Of a DNA stretch of 64,000 bases, positions 45,201 to 57,200 are shown piece by piece. The DNA is from Marthasterias glacialis (lineage: Eukaryota; Echinodermata; Asteroidea; Forcipulatida; Asteriidae), in contig OU452229.1 of the NCBI GenBank assembly GCA_911728455.2, forward strand, positions 11,158,378 to 11,222,377, in the 5' to 3' direction. Each line of letters begins with the position of its first letter. Within the stretch, counting starts at the first letter, position 1. A model generated the notes under the pieces. That model did not search any database. It was given only the letters and a program-made list of their open reading frames with translations, and had not been told where the DNA came from. The position numbers and the translations under genes were made by a program.

Positions 45201-48200
45201 TTTTTCAGACACGTTATTTTGATGCGCTGTCTACCGTTTTATTTCGGCAAATGTCAGATTTTCCGAGGGTACACTATTTGAGACACCTCAAGGAATGACG
45301 CGGTTACATGGGCCAGTATAGGAAGTCCTCATTTTCTGGTTTATTTCCATGGTAATTTCATAACAATATTATTTCAACACTACTTCTTCTCCCAGAGAGT
45401 TAGCTCAATGGAAGAGCCACTGGTAGTACTGCCAAGTTAAGCACCATTGGCTGTGGTCAGTAATTGGGAGATGGGAGACCGCTTTGTACACTGTCATGGT
45501 TGGTGGCTTGTCTGGGACATGATGTGGCTCTGTAACATCGAGCCCATGTCTTTCGGATGGGACGTAAAACTGTAGGTCCTGTGCGTTGTGTAATGCACAT
45601 AAGACACCTAGAACACGTATCGTAAAAGAGAAGGGGTTTGTCCCGGTGTTTCTGGTTTGGCTGCTTAATGCGCCACCTATGGGCATGTTTGGAGTGTAGT
45701 TTATGCTCATTGTAATGCGCATTTGAACATATTAATGTGGAATTTGTGCAATATAAATGAATAAAAATATTTTAAATTTGTTATTCTTTGATCAGGTTAC
45801 AAGGTGGAAGAGGGAGATGATGGCATGACAGTGCTTGGAAGAAGCCCCCTTCCCTCCCATCCCCACGGGCTGACGATTCGGCTAACATGCCTCGGTGGAT
45901 CCGCCGACAACGGACAGTCCCTTGACAGCGTGACAGTGAAGACAGACTACACTCGTAGCCAATCACCATCGCTGTCTCTCCAACATGTGTTAGAGATTGC
46001 TGATTGGCTGAAAGGGTCACTCGAAACAGGTAAGGATTGCTCTTATTGGTTGGATGGATTGTAGGAATATAACTGATTGTATGATTGCTTGAAATTTTGA
46101 TCAACAATTTGATTGATTTAATTTGAGTATCATTTTATGGTATAATTGATAAACTAATTATTTTATTGCTTAAAATCTTTGCTGACAAGTTCTATTTTTC
46201 TTGTGTGGTTTTAATTGCATTTGTTATGAAATGTGAACTGATTGAAATGTTGAAATTGTGTACTGTGTAACTGTTTGACTGTGTAATTGATATTGACAGA
46301 GTATTTTTTGTATTACTATTACTGACCATTACTGTATTTCTTATGTGGTTTGAATTGCTTTTGATATGAAATGTGATTGTTTTGATATGTTCAAATGATA
46401 TTTTATTATGACTTACACATTATTAGTAAGTGATACTTAACCTGCTCCCACTGGGAATTTTCCATTTTTTTCCCCCCCATCCAGCCTGACCAGATTGTTT
46501 TCTCGGAATGGCTGGTAGCTTTTTTTCTTTAAGAGTACCGCTGGCACAAAGAAGCCACGAATAAATAAAGCCAAGAGAACGAAGCTTGTCTCTGAAGCAC
46601 CGGGATTTATTCTTTCTCTTTTGAGAAATTACCGTATATACATGATATGAAATGTGATGGTTTTGATATACAATGATGTATGTACAATGTACAATGAACA
46701 TGCAATTTTAACATTCACCCCCATGTCAAGGTTCCACATGCCGAGAACATTTTCATCCCCTTACCAACATTTTTTGTACTTGAAACTACGAAACTACCTG
46801 TCTACTTTAAATTGGTTTTAATAGAATGTCTTTACAGCTCACTTTGAATTTTATGTTAATCTCTCTTGGACTGCAGTCATATGAAAATGCTTATGGTGTT
46901 TGTTTAATTATTCGTAAAGTGCATTTATGTTATTATGGAATGTGTGCAGTTTAATATATCATTATCATTTGTATTATTTCTGCTTATTTCACATTCTCTT
47001 TCTCATTTTCGCTTCTCTATGTTTTACGGTTCTTTCTCCCCACTCTGAAATGCATGCATTTTTTTTCCCGAACAACGTATCAGTTAGTATTATTGTTTTA
47101 TTAATGAGAAGATGATATGTGTTTGTAATACTTTTGGTGAGGAGGGGCAGATGAGGATTATGTTTATTTAAGTGAAACCCATTACTATCCAAAGCAGGGA
47201 TCTTTAGGGACTTGTAGGTAATCCTTGTAGATAATCCCTTGGTAGGTAATCCCTAGGTAGGTAATCCCTGAAAGTCAAGAAAATTTGATAGAATTAGTTT
47301 TGCATATAACATGTAGCCAAGCCATTCAAGCTTGACTTTATGCCAGGCTTAGCAGTCTTAGTCATCAACTTTAAAATTATATTATTGATCAGATGTTAGA
47401 TTGATTGTAATGGGAGACTTTTGAGATGCTGGCGGCAGCAGACACAAAGGTCCTTTTTGTCAGTTTTGAGCGTGCACGCACAAGCTCAGTACTGCGTGTG
47501 TAGTTCTGAGCACGTGTACTACTGGTGAGAACCGTGGAAAAAAGACCGCTCAAAAGTCTCCCATTGATTTTAGAAGGTTTCTAGTATGAAGGCCTAGTTT
47601 AAATTTAGTTATTGTCAATTATGCATGTAGTGATTGTGAAAGGTTTTATCATGCTGCAGCCATCGTCCCTGATTGCATTAGTCCAAATGCACAAGCACAA
47701 TCTGAAATTAATTCCGCAATGCATCTTGGGAAACCGAGTACAACTTAAAAGAAGTCAAGTTGCAAAGATGGAGGCCACGTTGTAGTTTACATACATGTAT
47801 GTAACTATACCAGGTTTTACCGTGTGCCATATATGTTGTGTACTGTATTGCGCACTGGGTAGTGCATATGGGCTATTGTTGTGGTTAAGAGTGCAAAAAA
47901 GGAACCAGACTGTTTTACCCCCTTCCAGCCTCATTTTGGTTTTATTGACTTTAATGGAAGAAGACAAAGATGGCTGCACCATGATAAATTCGAACAGTAT
48001 CATAATACATTATCACATATATTCATTACAGGAGGTATGGATGATTGCAGCATGACAGCAGAGGAGTGGTCTCAAGTTATAGGTCTGGCTAAGGACCCCT
48101 CAGTTCCATCATGGCTACAGGTAACATGTTCAATTTTTTGTAGCCCTCGCCCTAATTAGACCGATCCATTTAGCCCCACCCACCAAAGCATCTGCCTTAA

Positions 48201-51200
48201 AAATGACACCAGGCAGATTGAGTTGCATGTCTGGCCCCTTGAACCTGGAAGCATACTAGACTGCACGAAAGCAGCTTTCCAATTGGTGACCGACTTATTT
48301 GTACAAGATAGTTTAACCTGACTGACTTGTGGGCATGCAGTCTAGGCTGTGATCTGTCAGTGATTTCATGGTCGGATCATAATGGATTAGTCTACAGCAT
48401 ATACTAGCCTTGTATGCATGTATCAGCTTTTTAGTGGTTGACCTTGCTTCTCATTATGCTCATGGTACTTTATAGGCACTTTGAACTAATCCTGTGAAAA
48501 TCAATTATTCATTGGGACACTTTTATGAGGAACAAAGACAAGGCCTGGGACAAATTTCTGAAAGCTGTTACTTTTGCTTTACACCCTCTACTAAAAAGGT
48601 TACCAGCAGCCAAAACGCTTTGTGATACATACCATTTGTGATCGGTTTCCTGCTGATTGTTTTAAGCAGATGAATCAGGCCCAGTATCCAACTTGGTAGA
48701 GCTGTTTAACAGACTATACTGATCCACATTTTTGTTCTTTGTTGAGCATGACTACTAGGGCCAACTTTCATGGCTCTGCTTTCTCAAGAATTATGCACTT
48801 ACGGTTTAATATAATTCTTTGCTACGCAAATTTCTTTGCGATCCAAAATGGCCTTGTTTAGTAGGCCTATAAAGTTGAAATCTTAACGAACAGTAGGAAT
48901 CCGTCTTTCAAGTTGACCTTTGTATAATTGAGTTTGTGGGAAAAGCCTCAGAACTTAATGCTTTCTTACAAATTCATCTCTCAGGTGTCTGCCCATCGCT
49001 CCAGAGCCGTTTGCCTCACCGGGTTACCAGGGAGTGTTTCAGCTGGTAAGCTGGAAGGGGATTTAGAGTCTGAAGCTGACTGCCTCATTAAGGAAGTCTG
49101 CATTATGAAGGTGAGCAAAGAGGAAATAAAACCAAGAACTTGTAATATTCATCTTCTTAAATCAGTTGTTTTCTGTAAAAAAAAACAACAACTTTTTGTG
49201 ACACATTTCAAGAAGACGTTAGGCAAAGTTTTCAATTAGGTCAGTGCAAGAAAATCATAACCAGGCATGCAACTTTTCAGCTGATCAGCTGATTTCCTTG
49301 CTTTTGGTTTCTCAGCTGTGCCATTGAAAATTGAAAAATACAGTACAACTTGTTGTTGTGCCTGGCACTTTCCTCATTGTCTGACAATTTTCAGTTCCAT
49401 GCCTGATTATAACTAAGTTTAAGAGAAAAAAACCCCATAAAACAATCATAAGCACATTCTTTACTTGTGAAGTCTTTAATAGGTTCCTGCTAGACCACTT
49501 AAACACCTCACACTGTACAACAATAATCTCTCTTTCGAGAGGCTAATTTCATGGTGCTGGTAACCACAAAATTATGTGTTTTACAGCCTGTAAAGCACGT
49601 ACTCCTATGGGCAGTTGTCAGGGCGTTAGCGCAGAATTCCACGGTAAGCAGAGCCATGAAACTTGGCCCTGTACACTACTGGGGAAGAAGAATAAGAAAG
49701 AATCAAAAGTTGGTACCATGAATCTTTGCAAACTATATACAATAAGCCATTTGCGAGTCAGATTTGAATAATCTCTGATACAATGACTTGCTCAGTCACA
49801 AGTGACCGCTTAATTTGAATTCCTCAGACTATAAACAGTTGTTATCTCACTTGGTCTGGGGCAACTTTGTGCGAAGTTGCATAAGACACGGCAAACACTC
49901 ATACACAATTCTGAACGAGTGTTTATGGTACATTGGTACCAGGCTTTGCCCATCTGGAGGTTGCTATTCAAAACCTTGCATGACACATAGCAACACTGTC
50001 TTAAGTCTGTGGAATTCAGTTTGAGTGTTCGCTTGTGGCCAATCAAGTCAATGTACCAGACATTATTCAAACTCGTGAATGGTTTAATGGATGGGTGCAT
50101 CAGTATCATTGTTTGCAAATGTGGGAATGTTTATTAAACAAAACACAATCTTCTTGAAGAAAACCTTTGATTGGTAATGAATAAGATGAGCAAAAGAATG
50201 GATGGGCTTACTTCTTATAAACCTAATATCAGTATCAGTTGTCCTGGAAAAATCTGGTCTCGACACTAAATTAAAACTGTATTTGAACTAGCACAAAATC
50301 CCTGTTAAAACATAAAACAGTTATTCAGTTTTTCTCAAAAAACGCGACTACCTACACTGTAGGTGAATGAAATTGTCCTAGGTTGGCTGTATGGTTTTTC
50401 AATAGACAAACTATAGGCCTACTAGGGGATGGGAATGAAATGAATTCACTCTTCCATAAAGAAACAGTGTATCATACCTGTGACTTTTTGCATGACATTG
50501 TAACTCAATCGCAACTGTTTGGTGTTGATACCAAATTGTTTTCTCAGATTGTGTCGTATCAGGTAGTAGAATGGTAATATCAGGTCTGACTTAAGCTGTG
50601 AAGCACCATTATATATGACATGATTCATTGTGGCAGCACGTATACTAATATTTGATTCCATCATGTTGATAAGAAAGTTTTAGTTACCTTTTTGGAGTCA
50701 AAGGTAGTACAGTGTGGTAGCTTTTGATGTCATTGTGACATCTTCATTCAGCCTTTTGGGTGATCACATGATAGCAGACCATCATGGATGTCCGGCAGGC
50801 CGTATGCGGTGTCTCTGTTGAGGGATGACCTGCCCCACCACCTGATCTGCCAAAAGGTGGTCACATGACCAGGGTTGGTTAAATCACTACGCGGAATGAA
50901 GATGTCACGATGACATCGAAAGCTATGTCGCTGCACTACCTATTGATTCCAAAAAGTTATCTGAAACTTTCTTATGAACCATTATTAGTCAGGCATGGGT
51001 CCAATTTCATAGAGCTGTTAAGCAGAAAATATTGCTAAACAAATTTCTGCTAAGCAATAATGAGCAGGATACCAGTCACAAATAGTAAACATGACATAGT
51101 GTTTTGGATGGTAACCTAAATCCGGGAAGTATACTTGTTTTTGTGCTTAAGCAGCTCTGTGAAACTTGGCGAAGGTTTGTCGGACACAATGGGTCAGACA

Positions 51201-54200
51201 CAGTGGTCCAAATCAGCCATAATGGGCCATGTGGGCCATAATGATCCTTGTCAAACATAAGAGTAAAGCGAAACAACTGTATTTTTCAATCAGTATACTT
51301 CAATTACCTTCTGAAGAAAGCTATTTTCCAGAGCTGTTTTCCCCCAAAGTCCCCCCCCACCACTAGTCTTAATCGCACAGCCTAAATCATGGGTCCAAGT
51401 GTTGTTACAAAGACACTAGGCTAAGTATGAACAACAGTGAACTGTAGATCTTGTATTTGACAGACTTACACTGCAAAAACTGGGGTGTTAAATTGATCCT
51501 CATGGTATCTATATGTGACAACACCGACATGGTGTTAGTTATCCCCATTGCTTTATCGTTGGTAAGATTAACGCCATGTTGGTGTTGTTATATATAGATA
51601 CCAACAGAATCAATTTAACACCCCAGTTTTTGCAGTGTAAGAATGGGGGTATGTTTAAACCTGTCGCATCAAAATTTACCCTTTTTGTTCTTATAGGATT
51701 TTGTTCTGCGGAAACCCAATGGCATAGCTTGGGTGTTACTCGCTGATGATGAATCAGTTCACAAGGCTTTGAATTACTTCTATGAAGGAAAGGTATGATA
51801 ACATTGGCAGCAAAACAGACGTTTTTCCCACCTTCACTTTTTGGTTTGTTTTCAGGGAGAAAAGTTTCAAGTTGGTTGGTCGTTTATATTATTTTGCTGA
51901 TTTTTAAATTGCAGATTTTAAATTGCCGATGATATAGAATGATTGTTGTGGTTCGCGTTGCCGAGCAGTCAAGTGCACTGGACTCAAGCTCTGGTGTTCC
52001 TGATCAGCAGAGTGTGGGTTCGAGTCCCGGTCTTCACACTTGTGTCCTTAAGCAAGACACTTAACCATTATTGCTCTGTCGTTCGGATGGGACGTAAAGC
52101 CGTAGGTCCCGCGCACAGTTACACTTATCGCTAACAAAGGGGTTTGCCGCGGTGTTTCTGGCAGTGGCTGCTGAATGTGTCCCACCACCTTGTAAACCCT
52201 TACAAGGTGCTACATGAATGGGTCTCATAATTTAAAAACTTCAAAAACCTGCCTTTAAAAAAATAATTGCTTTGAGATGCCCTTAGATAATGCTCTATAT
52301 AAAAACTAGTTGTTATTAAAATTATTTTTGCAAATTCATTTTAATGGCCTCACGTTTCAGCCCTATAGCAGAGTCTTTCTCAAAGGCTAAAAACGACAAC
52401 ACACCACACACATACCCTGACATACAAGTATACTGGAGTAACAGAAGCAGTCACGTAGAAAGAAGTGGAAAGAGAGAGAGGCAGAAAGCAGTCAGAAGCA
52501 ACAAGGGGAACAATGAAAAGGGAGACAAAAAATAGGGGTTGTTACATTGAGTCACGTGCTCTTAAAAAACAAGAAATTGGTTTTGTGAAACAAAGTGGTA
52601 TCTTTAGCTATAGTTTGTGCATACATCCAGAAGGAAGATGCAACCTTGCTACAGTTACAAAGAAAGACAAAAACCAAACAACAACGGCATGTCTTATGTA
52701 GTTACTACAAGCTGATGTAATAACTGTATATCGAAAAGAACAGCCGGATTTTATTTGTTTGCCCCATACTGATGAATTAAATTCATTCAACTAAAATTAT
52801 TTTTCATTAAAGCGGGTCTCCAAGGTCAAATTCATTTTCCCAAGAGATAGAGTTCTAATGAAAGTGGGAGAAAAACTTACAAGTCCTTAACCTCACGTTA
52901 AAATGGTGTAAATGTCATTTTAGTTGATACTCTTTCAGAGCGAAATTTGTAACATGGCGTCATTGGATATCAACAACCAATGGGTCTGTACATTTCAAAG
53001 AGGAATATTTGCATCAGTCAAAATGTCAAATTCGATGCTGTTTTGATTGAATATCATCAAAATTCAGGAGTTAACTAAAAACTTTCCGTACGGAAATGTA
53101 AAGACGCCGTAATTTGTGTTTCCCACTTTCATCAGGACTATCGAAAAAGTGAACGTGCATGACAACTGAATGATTGTACAACAAAATTAACTAAATACTT
53201 CCCAAACAAAAAATCAAAGACCCATACATTTGAAATGTGACGTCTTCGGACGTTTTGGGATGTCGACAAAATTTACACTGGAAGGGTATAATAATGGCAT
53301 TTGACACCATTGTAACCCGAGGTTAGAGACTTGTAATTTGTTTTTTCCACTTTCGTAAGGACTCTATCGAATTAATGAACGTGCATAAAAAAAAATGATT
53401 TTTTGTGCAACAAAATTAAAATAACACAGGACTTAAGTCCAAAGACAAATGTCAGGTTTACAAAGATCACAAGATACAGTTAAAAGCACACAGGTTAAGA
53501 AAGCATTTAGTTTCACATTAAAATCACAAAAACTGATAACAATTATTTTACTCGTATAATAAGCGGATTTTACTATTAAACAATCTTGCTGCTCTGAATG
53601 TGTTATTGACATAATTTTCATTTCATTAAAAATCTTTGAACATTTCGGGTTCATTTCATAATTCAAGCCAGTTTGACATGGACAGGTTGCCATCGCATGT
53701 CAAATCATCGGTTTCTTTGATCCAATTTAAGACAAACCTAGAAGTCATCTTTTTAGTGAAGCATTTTCATAATTTTGTTTACTGGGCGTTTTGCTGTATC
53801 ATTGTATTTTGTATTTTGGGTAATCTTGTAGTTGTTTTGTACAAGCGCCATGAGCACGTTTGTGGATTTGTGCGCTTAATAAATTGTCATTATTATTTCA
53901 CGATATCACAGCATGCAAAAGAAAGATATCATTTTCCTCTGTGCCGGTAACTCCTCGAGTCGGGCTACGTCCCGTAGCCTTAGATCTCGAGGGTCTTTCG
54001 CAGGATCCTAGCTGTTCCCAAAAGTGCCGCCTTCTGCAGCAGATCTACCCTCACAGTTGTGCCTATTTGATCTATATGTTTCTCCAGTGCCTTCGGAATG
54101 GTGCCAAGTGCTCCAACCACCACAGGGACTACTTTCACTTTCACCTGCCAAATCTTACGATGTTCCCTGGCCAAGTCCTGATACTTCTGGATCTTTTCCA

Positions 54201-57200
54201 TCTCCTTAAAAGCCACCCATATATCACCCAGCACAGCTACCTCGATGAGATGACACATCTTCTTTGTCTATCTAAGACTTCAACATTCAGACTGATCATG
54301 CTATAGAACACAGACGTCCGGATATACAATATTCGGACGTCTGTGTTCTATAGCATGATCAGTCTGAATGTTGAAGTCCCAAAGGATCGTGTTTATTATT
54401 GTTGTTATTATTATTATTGTTTTTATTATTATTTGTTTTATTGTTATTGTTATTGTTATTGTTATTGTTATTGTTATTGTTATTGTTATTGTTATTGTTA
54501 TTGTTATTGTTATTGTTATTGTTATTGTTATTGTTATTTATTATTATTATTATTAGGCCTTGATGTATAGTCAACCATACATGGTATCTCGTATCAAGCT
54601 GTCAGTCACTGCCAACGACTCAAATGCTGAAGATGAAAATAAAGCAAGGTGGGTAAAAATAAGTTTCATGTCTCGGTGATTTAGTATTATTTTTGATCTC
54701 TCGGTAGATTGAAAGTCGGTTCTCTCTGGATATTTGGTCTCAAATTTCCACGGGTATTAGTTCTCAGATCTCCTCGGTGATGTAGTCTGAGATGTCCCCG
54801 GTTATTTAGTTTCACTTCATCCCAGTAATGTAGTCACAGGTCTACCTGGTGTTTAAGTCTCACATCTCCCAGTATATCAATCACTCACGCTGTGATTTAT
54901 TCTCGGTAAGATCCCTGATCGATCATAAACGCAGATCTCCCTGGAGACTTTATCTCAAACCTCCCTGGTCAATTTGTCACAGATGACTTTGCTCATCAGT
55001 AACATTATCCATTAACTCTTGTCAGTAGGGGAAAGGTGGAGACACAAATAAATGTGAACCCTTGGATGATCTTGACTCGAATTGAACTCTAATCCTTATT
55101 TCATATTATCCATCAGTGACATACCAGATGAAGAAAGGTCAATATTTAAAGCAAGTGTGTGATAAACATCATTGGTTTTTAGACGAGTACATCCACATTG
55201 TATATTTGGTTTGCGGTAACACCATGTGATTATATCTACTTTGCTATACACTGCAGATTGTTCTTGCGAGAACTTGTCCTGTTATTATTCTACTACAGCA
55301 GAGTAGATTTCGGAATTCGGGGGTACGACTTAGTTCTGAAAAAGAACTGTCCTGCTTGTTGAGTACTACCAGGGGAGGTAGGAAATCGGCCGGGACTACT
55401 ACTACTTCCTTCGCTGAGTGGATCGATGGGATTTGCCGGATAACTTCACATGGTGTTACCGCAAACCAAATATACATTGACACCCCAACCATGCAATGCC
55501 TCAAATCCTATACACATTCACACTGTTCGACCAACATGGTAAAATGCAGGGATGAGTTAATTTGAGAATTTTTGTTATTTATTTATTTTTTTTAATTTCA
55601 TGCACACACATCAAGGCCCTTGTAAAGCCTTTACACAGTACATGACTGTATTTTGACTACACCAAGGTGCTTGCCCCATCTACATTTAAGCACAGGATGC
55701 TGCCATTGATACAGGTTATGGCGTGGTTGGTAGCCACCGAAACCACCACCGCGGTGTCTCATGGATTTCTCATTTTCATCCACTCTCATTCCTGAAAATG
55801 TCATCCACGTATGTGGTCACCTTTTCAAAGAAACAACAATAACCTCTTCCTGTTTTTCAATGAGATTTTTGCATCTTCGTATATATACATATATATATGC
55901 TTATTTGGAGCTGTCAAATACATTGTCTTGCTTCTTGTTCTATCCCAGAACCATTTCTCAGGACATTAGAAATAACATCACTTTTTTATACAAAAAAATA
56001 CATTTTCAGATTAAAAATAGTCAATTTGGTTGTTATGATCTTGTCTCATGCCTTCAAAATTGGAACAATTTTTTTTTTCTTTTTTTACACATAGGTGAGC
56101 ATTTAAACCTTTTCGAGACAGTGGCAGGCACGGGCAGCCACAAGGTTTGACTTGCCTTCCACTCAACCGAAAATGTCAAAATAAAGATCAGGTCTTGAAT
56201 TGACATTAATACCCATGATTTTGAATGTATGGAACCATTCATTTGTGCATTTTTTCGATCTCACTTGGAGGCAAGGGGCACAAGGGTTCTGTGGCCACTG
56301 CTCCCAAAACATAAATCGGCTTTAGTCGTTTTCATTTAAACGTGACAACTAAGTTTATTTAACTTTGCAGTGGTTCGTTCCGTTATGAGTTCATGGAAAC
56401 CAGAACAAGGGAATCAATTTACTCTTCCAAAAGACAATAATAAACTTTCACTTTAAATGAACGGGAGATGACTATTAAAATCTGACAAAAATTATATATT
56501 AATAGTTCAAAACAATATTTCTATTTCGAATTGATATTCCAAAAATATTTCCTTGAAAAAAATAGAATAAATGCCAAGTGTGGGCGTGAGGGCTAAAGAA
56601 CATCTGATTTAAAAAAATAATAACAAAAAAAAAAAGTTCTCCATTGCCCTTTAAAGTATCGCTATTTGAGGTAATACTGGCATGCAGCTCATTGTTTAAA
56701 ATTTTAAGGACATCATCACATATGGCTTAAAATGACAGACCACCTTCCAGAATGTGGACAAATGCAAAAACAGATGGATTGATTCACAGTGTTAAGATAC
56801 CAATGATACCCTGTCAAGATATACACATCATATCAATTACACAGCCAACTTATAACACACCTGTTCTTAATAGTTTTTTCTATTAATGCACTTCACTGAT
56901 GAGTCAGGTCGTCTTAGACTAATTAATGTCCCAGCCTTCCAGATGATGACAAGTCATTATCTTTTTGTCAAGTCGAGCTGTCAAAGAACCTTGGTGCTGT
57001 AATTCATAGCATATTTTGCATGGAGAAAGGAAGGAGTACACACCAATTCTGAGCTCGAATGTCATTGGAGGTGTCAGTTGATTACCAACCCGATTTTTTG
57101 TCTCCACTAAATACACTTCACAACAAAAACCGGTGAAAGTTTGGTCAAGTATTAAGTGAAAAAAATGGTTTTCGGTGCGTCAGGGTCTTTTTGCACATTC

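Noticed and set aside
45395..45500. A 5S rRNA gene
   Set aside because: Only the internal promoter half resembles 5S rRNA, with many substitutions, and it is fused to a SINE body.
51946..52040. A tRNA-Leu or tRNA-Ser gene
   Set aside because: The head is followed by the same body in many other places, and cloverleaf pairing is incomplete. It is the head of a type B SINE.
52344..52540. A lysine-rich ORF starting MASRFSPIAESFSKAKND
   Set aside because: It lies directly after a type B SINE in an intron. The words resemble text often seen near retroelement ends, but I could not place it in a family.
54343..54574. Poly-Asn and poly-Tyr/Cys reading frames
   Set aside because: They come from the TTATTG/TTA microsatellite in intron 14 and have no coding meaning.
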